Origin: Labia minor
Taxonomy: Eukaryota; Arthropoda; Insecta; Dermaptera; Spongiphoridae
DNA: 64,000 bases
NCBI GenBank assembly: GCA_963082975.1
Contig: OY720344.1
Location: forward strand, 67,422,546-67,486,545
Direction: 5' to 3'
Shown piece after piece: positions 58,419 through 64,000 of this stretch (position 1 is the stretch's first letter; the number at the start of each line of letters is the position of its first letter). The position numbers were made by a program, and so were the translations under genes. The notes beneath the pieces were generated by a model, which had not been told where the DNA came from, did not search any database, and worked only from the letters and a program-made list of their open reading frames with translations.

Positions 58419-58852
58419 GGAGTGTCTCCACTCGACTATCTCGCAATTTGAATTGGATTAAATAACATATATTATACTTAAATTCAATTTAATCAATTAA
58501 ATTATAAATTAAAATTAATAAATAATATTTATTAAACCAGTGCGTGTTTGGCTCTTTGTTGATAGCACCACGTCACGTACTGGCGCGTGCAAATCTTTTT
58601 TTTTATTTTTTCGGTACTTTCAGCGATTCAATCAAGCTGAAATTCTATATATAGTTTTATACAATTTTTAATCATGTGAAAAACTATCAATCATATATCT
58701 TTATTTTTACTGCCTATTAGAGGGAAAAAAATCAAAACGTTGTAGGTAATGACCCACTTCCGGATGAGCTACATTTTTCAAAAATTGATAGAAAACTACA
58801 AATTTTGAATTTTCGTGATAGCAATACTATCCCTGGCGAGATAGTAAAAATA
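58419..58852 (+). repeat. Family A interspersed repeat, copy A3
   Basis: Starts GGAGTGTCTCCACTCGACTA then TCTCGCAATTTG and ends CTGGCGAGATAGTAAAAATA. The terminal ACTATCTCGC and its complement GCGAGATAGT are both preserved. Part of the middle to 3' region (the TTCTCAACCTTAGTG block) is missing compared with A1. Confidence 0.75.
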
Positions 58853-60212
58853 AAAAAAAAATTGTAAGTAATATTTGTTTTATCGATATGATAATAATAT
58901 ACTTAGAAATTTTTAAAAATAAACTTTTTATTTATGTTTTTATTGGCTTTTGGGAACTATATTCAATTTAACGACTTATTGCATTTAATTTATTAATTTA
59001 ATTATTTAATACTAAATATTTTAGTGAGTTTGTCGGATAAGGTCCAACCTCTAGTTTAGCGGCTAAAAAATACCTTAATTGCTAATAAAAATCATTCATA
59101 GTTAAATATTTAATATTTATTTAATTAAAAAATATTTATACATTTTGTATTATCCGTTTTTGTGGTAAAATACACAATTTTACACAAGTTTATATAAATG
59201 GTCCTAATTTGAGAGGGGACATTCATAACTATCTTATATTTTGTCAATATTATTATAATATATGTACATATAAAGAGTTATTGAAAATATTAAATATTAA
59301 AATAAATAGAATTACTAATAAATAATTAAAATTCATAATTTGTTTTTTAATTCATTTTTTTAAATCTATTTAAATAATTATTATATTAGAAGTTTTACAA
59401 TCTTAAATATGAATTCGTGACTAATATATCCATCTTCAAACTATCCTCTCCCTCTTTTTTCACATTCTGAAATAAAAGAAAGAGAAGGGTTCATTTTATC
59501 TTCGAATCCTGATATTTAAATTGGTTAGATTTTAATATTAATTTCGATTTTCTAGTTTATAAAGAATAAATTTCATGACTGAAGTATATTAGCCAGTTTT
59601 CTTATATGTATGTCACGCAAATAAAATTACTATATTAGGGATACATAATTCACTATGATTTTATGTGCATGACAAAACTCCCAAACTCTTTGATAAATAA
59701 CAAGAGAATTCTATTGTCTATCCGTTAAACCGTTCCACAGAACTGATTCTAAAATATTTATATACACTTTAATAAGTATTTTAATAATTTTCTATCCTTT
59801 TTGACACTGAGTAAACATTTGAACTTAACAAACAAACGAACATAAAGGATATTTTCTTTTTCAGCACCGGATTGTCCCAATCCAGATTGAATTATTATAG
59901 GCAAAAACTAAGCTATTTAGAATTCTTCTAGAGTGTATTTTTACGCTCTTTTTCAATTTATATATTCACATATCAATTGACAAATCAAAGAAAAAAAAAT
60001 AGAAGCTTTTTATGTATAGGGCATATCTTTACTATAAAAAGAATGACAAATATACATTTTCTTTTAATATAATATTTATTATTATTCAATGACAAATTAA
60101 ATTCCATTATTTTTCTTAAAAGTATTTTAAAACTAAAAAGAAAATAATGAATTATGAATTTTAATGAACATGAAAAAGCAAGATTCTTCTGCAATTTTCG
60201 TGTTATTTGATA
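58853..60212. other. AT-rich, no gene seen
   Basis: No supportable feature; the frame at 59985-60194 is low-complexity. Confidence 0.6.
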
Positions 60213-60480
60213 GATTAGATCAATGATTCTTAACCACTGAGTCGCGGCACTTTAGTGTGCAGTGAGATTTTCAAAATTGTGCCGCGAGATTATGAGGCTC
60301 TTAAATATTTCCTACTTTTTTTTCTAAATTTTTCCAATATTGTTCTAAAAAAAAAAACACTTTTTTCAATATGGTAAACTTTTACACTTAATTTCTTTTC
60401 ATCTTTGTGTGCCAACAAATTTTTAAACCGTTAAAAGTGTGCCGCGGTAAAAAAAAAGGTTGAGAATCACTGGATTAGAT
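60213..60480. mobile_element. hAT-type miniature element with 8-bp target duplication
   Basis: The element 60221-60472 (252 bp) lies between perfect copies of GATTAGAT (60213-60220 and 60473-60480). The ends are inverted repeats CAATGATTCTTAACC and, from the right, CAGTGATTCTCAACC, typical for hAT. Subterminal GTCGCGGCAC and GTGCCGCGGT also form an inverted pair. Non-coding. Confidence 0.92.
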
Positions 60481-62541
60481 ATATAAATCAACAAATTTAA
60501 TTAATTTTTCAATATACTAGTATTTTACTTCTTTAAAATTCTATACCCGGATATGTCAAATTATTTTTATGATTTTATCTTTTACATCTTAGATTTTAAA
60601 TTAAAACACAGCTTTAAATAAATCATATTTTAAATATTATAAAATTAATTATATAATTTATATAAATTATCATTTTCTTTATTTGTGGATCGTATAATAA
60701 GAACTAACATACCATTTTTCTTTTTTTATTATTTCACAATTTTCTCAAAGATAATATTTTGTAATCACTTCCTTAATATTTTAAAAATATTACCAAATTC
60801 GATAAGTATGTTATATATATCTATCTATATGTAAAAAGTTTAGGAGCAGATTAAAATATTGACTTTTGCAGATAGATAAATAAAAAAATATACAAATTAA
60901 AGATTGGAAGATTATTTTTTGGGTTATTTTCTCTTTATTTAAATATTTTGGAATACTGTAATTGTTGATTTTATAAATTAATACTGCCAATTAGTGTTCG
61001 TCTTTGTCTTTCTGTCCTACTCATTTGAAATAATGAAATTAAAATAGCGTATATTATTTATTTTATTATTATTATTATTATTATTACTATTACATTATTA
61101 CATTAATTTCAAATTCAATTTAATTTTACAGTATGGATGTTTAATTTTTTTTAGTAAGTAATATTCCCTTTTATAATTATAATATATAAAACGCCCATCA
61201 AGAGAGGATTATTTTCTAGCTGATAATAATTAAAGAAGTTTTTGCTTTCGGTTAATTAAATCAAAATATAATATAAAATAGAAATAATTTAACTTTGTAT
61301 ATAAATACTGATAACACTCCAAAATTTATATGGATATTTATATATAAAGACTTATGATGATAATTAAAATAATGAATAAGATTCTTCTATCATATTTTGA
61401 TTATATTGCAATAAATTATTGGGATTGTTAAATTCACAAATGAACATAAACTTCATATCAGATTTTTTTTCTTTAGAAGATACATTATATTAACACACCA
61501 TTTATATTTATAAATTTCCGTTAGTACTATCGTAGAATGGCGTTGACGAGGTTAAAAAGCGACATTTTCAAAGTTTATGGGAGTTTATTTTCCGGATAAA
61601 TATGTTACCCCGGGGATCAATTGTACCTCGTCTACCGGATCAAATTACTTCAATTGTATTGTGGTATTGACTAAGAGTCAGTCAGCATGCATTTCTTTAA
61701 TTCTAATCTATATAAAATTTCTTTTATTTACTTTATTCAGATAAATTTGAAATTGTTATAGATTTTGAGATTATTTTTTTATAGATTATCTACCACCAAT
61801 AAAAAAAATTAAAAATCAATTATTTTTTAATCTTAATTTTTATATGTTAAAACTTAATATCAAATAAAAATAAATAAATGAATTTATATATTTGTTTGAT
61901 TATCAAACAAAATAACAAACAAAATTAATGTCTATAAAATTGAGGGGAGAATTGGATTTCTATAGTCGGAGGGATGGAGGTCAGACCAGGAAGGACCCTT
62001 TGAAACATACACCCCTCTAATTGAAAATTGCAACATTCATGAGTTAAATTAATATTTTTTCAAATATTAGTTTTGGTATATTAGTCATTATTAATAATAT
62101 AGTTTTATTGTTTGTTTTTTAATAGTTGATTTATAATATTTTCATTGTTGCTCAAAAATTACATATCACATTATTTATCTAATAAATTTTAATGATCTTA
62201 ATTAAAATTAATAGAAAAATATTATTATTAGTATTATTATGTTTAATAATAAAATATTAAAAATTACTTAAGGATTAATTATTACTATGTCAAAAATATA
62301 AAAATATAAATCCCCTGTAAATTATGCAATTTGATAGGTTATTCAATTTCTATATATATTCATATAAACCTTTAATTAATATTTTTTTTATAAAAGAAAT
62401 CAATTAAAATCGTTATATAACTGAAAATTACATTGTAAAATAATTATACTTTTTAAAAAATTTGATATTGTATTTATATAAGTTTATTCTAATATAAAAA
62501 CTTGGATTACAAATAAGAATTGAAATATATTCTAAAGCTTC
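60481..62541. other. AT-rich; a GC-richer patch at 61533-61690
   Basis: The patch includes ATGGCGTTGACGAGGTTAAA (MALTRLKSDIFKVYGSLFSG then stop) and TACCCCGGGGATCAATTG. It may be a short exon or conserved regulatory block, but I see no partner exon. Elsewhere nothing; 61950-62010 is purine-rich. Confidence 0.35.
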
Positions 62542-63150
62542 TTTTTACCGACCGACGATAGTAAGGGAGGTATTGTTTTCACACCAAATTTCACATGTGG
62601 AGATTTTTACATATCGCCACGAATCATGCATTTTCTTAACAGAAAAAAGTATTTTTAGCATGCATGATGTCTGTCCGTCTGTCCGTATAGATGTGTACTG
62701 CTTTAACGGCTCAAGGGATTTTGATGAAATTTGGTATATTTACTTAATGCATCAGTATGATGAATTGATCAACTTTTGGTGCAAATCCGGAAACCGGAAG
62801 TGGTAGTATTAGCGATCGACGATAGGAAGAGAAGGGTTATTTTCACACCAAATTTCACATGAGTTTTTTTTCATATCACCATGAATCATGCTCGAGAAAA
62901 ATCATCTTTATTAGTTTTTTCTTAATTTAAAATTATATGACGTCATCCAGCCATTCATAACGTCACAGCCGGCTCTTACATATATATATTATAAATAAAA
63001 TAAAATTAAAAATATTTATGTTATATCCATAACTGTTTTTTATTACATTAATAGTTATATTAAAATTATTTGAAATTGTTTCTGTAGCTGGAAATTAATT
63101 TACTTCAAACCGTCGGTCGGTTCGGACCTGGCCACAGGTCAACTTATTTT
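62542..63150 (+). repeat. Family D interspersed repeat, copy D5
   Basis: Full length: starts TTTTTACCGACCGACGATAG, ends ACCGTCGGTCGGTTCGGACC then TGGCCACAGGTCAACTTA. The first TGACGTCA (62938-62945) is intact, the second has become TAACGTCA. The CCGT run is shorter than in D2 and D3. The 77-codon frame at 62573 is part of the repeat, not a gene. Confidence 0.88.
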
Positions 63151-64000
63151 ATTTTGTTCTCTATTTTAGAAAAATTCTCTTCCAATAAAAACAATACATT
63201 TAATTTTTGAAGGTATATTTTTTGTGATTAATTTTTGAAAAATAGGGATAAAATATAATATAATAATAATCACCGTTGAATGATTTTTCATATATGTATA
63301 TTAAGCTTAATGCTGTAAATGTTAAAGAACACGATGTTTAATATTATTCGATTAAAGGAGTATAATATTCTTTCGAAAGAGTTTTCACCTCATCAATCAT
63401 TTTAAGATTTTAGGAGAATACATCACTCAGCTCATTCTTATAATTCTCCATTTCAAATATGTGATGCGTGCTTCATTTTCCAAAGAAAAAGTTGGATAAA
63501 TAATTGAAAAGCATGGAAAGTTTTTTTTTTTCAACTGAATTTTATGTAGAGCTTCTTATATAGGTTCATTTAAAACAACATTACAATTTTCTAGAATTGC
63601 CATTTTTTTGATAATTTAAAATGTAAACTTTTATAAACATGTAACGCCGAGATTGAATATTAGAGGAAAAGTCGTACAAGCACAAACGGACATACCCGTG
63701 CCATCTATCGGAATCAATATGATTGACTAATGGATGGGAGGGGATATAGCCTAGTGATAGGATGAAGTGAAAAGAAAGAGATATTCTCGCCTGTCCAATG
63801 GATGAAATATTATCGTCTCGCTATCGAATTAATTAATGTATTGCATCTTACCGAAAATTCTACCGTAAACGTTTCTCTCCAGTAGTGTCTGTAAGAATAA
63901 AATATATATATTGTTGTGAAATTTACCTGCAATAAATACCGCCCATATCAGATATCGTACCGGTAAGAGTGAATTATAATATATGTCTTTATGAATAACG
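63151..64000. other. AT-rich, then slightly GC-richer toward the window end
   Basis: 63640-64000 loses its extreme AT bias (GTGCCATCTATCGGAATCAA, ATCGTACCGGTAAGAGTG). CCG/GTAAGAG at 63961-63969 resembles a splice donor. A gene could start beyond the window, but nothing is supported here. Confidence 0.35.

Noticed and set aside
1..64000. tRNA, rRNA, CRISPR arrays, bacterial operons
   Set aside because: None seen. The only tRNA-like boxes belong to SINE fragments, and the window is clearly eukaryotic.

Overview
This is an extremely AT-rich stretch of animal nuclear DNA, by eye about three quarters A+T, with no recognisable complete host gene, rRNA or tRNA. The mix of mobile elements points to an arthropod, probably an insect: an R1-clade non-LTR retrotransposon (a clade best known from arthropods), a Jockey-type relic, several mariner-type elements, piggyBac, pogo/Tigger and hAT derivatives, and many small inverted-repeat elements. 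I cannot name the species. Almost everything that can be read is mobile DNA at various stages of decay.

The most striking object is a complete, apparently very young LTR retrotransposon at 39796-43710. Its two LTRs (552 and 538 bp) look identical except for the copy number of a 7-bp repeat. It has a 4-bp target duplication (GTAT), a TATA box, a primer-binding-site-like sequence, a polypurine tract and one intact 841-codon reading frame. That frame encodes only a Gag protein: a capsid-like region, two CCHC zinc knuckles and a long Lys/Glu-rich tail. There is no protease, reverse transcriptase, RNase H or integrase, so the element must be copied in trans. It resembles the TR-GAG type described in plants.

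Region by region. 1-110 is the 3' end of a non-LTR retrotransposon; related tails recur at 18620-18850, 48830-49095 and possibly 58170-58315. 1673-2925 holds two copies of a short inverted-repeat family (family A) beside a foldback hairpin; other family A copies are at 11684, 25908 and 58419. 5400-6050 is a long-terminal-inverted-repeat element. 14820-15065 is an unexplained GC-rich island. 17108-18376 is a nearly intact mariner-type transposon with TA target sites and a damaged transposase. Copies of family D (ACCGACCGAC ends, often with paired TGACGTCA sites) lie at 20011, 20535, 28135, 47215, 56312 and 62542. 22506-23138 is a large inverted-repeat element. 24664-25215 and 33152-33420 are decayed Tc1/mariner relics. 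27668-28853 is another repeat with a family D copy nested inside.

30318-31712 is a piggyBac element that has lost its catalytic core. 35170-36290 is a 5'-truncated R1-clade element on the minus strand, and 37830-38610 is a Jockey-like relic. 55790-56304 is a pogo/Tigger derivative that keeps only a CENP-B-type DNA-binding domain. 60221-60472 is a hAT miniature element with a perfect 8-bp target duplication. The rest, including about 6.5 kb at 49096-55654, is AT-rich DNA in which I see no gene. Nothing suggests that these elements work together, apart from the inferred dependence of the defective elements on autonomous relatives elsewhere in the genome.
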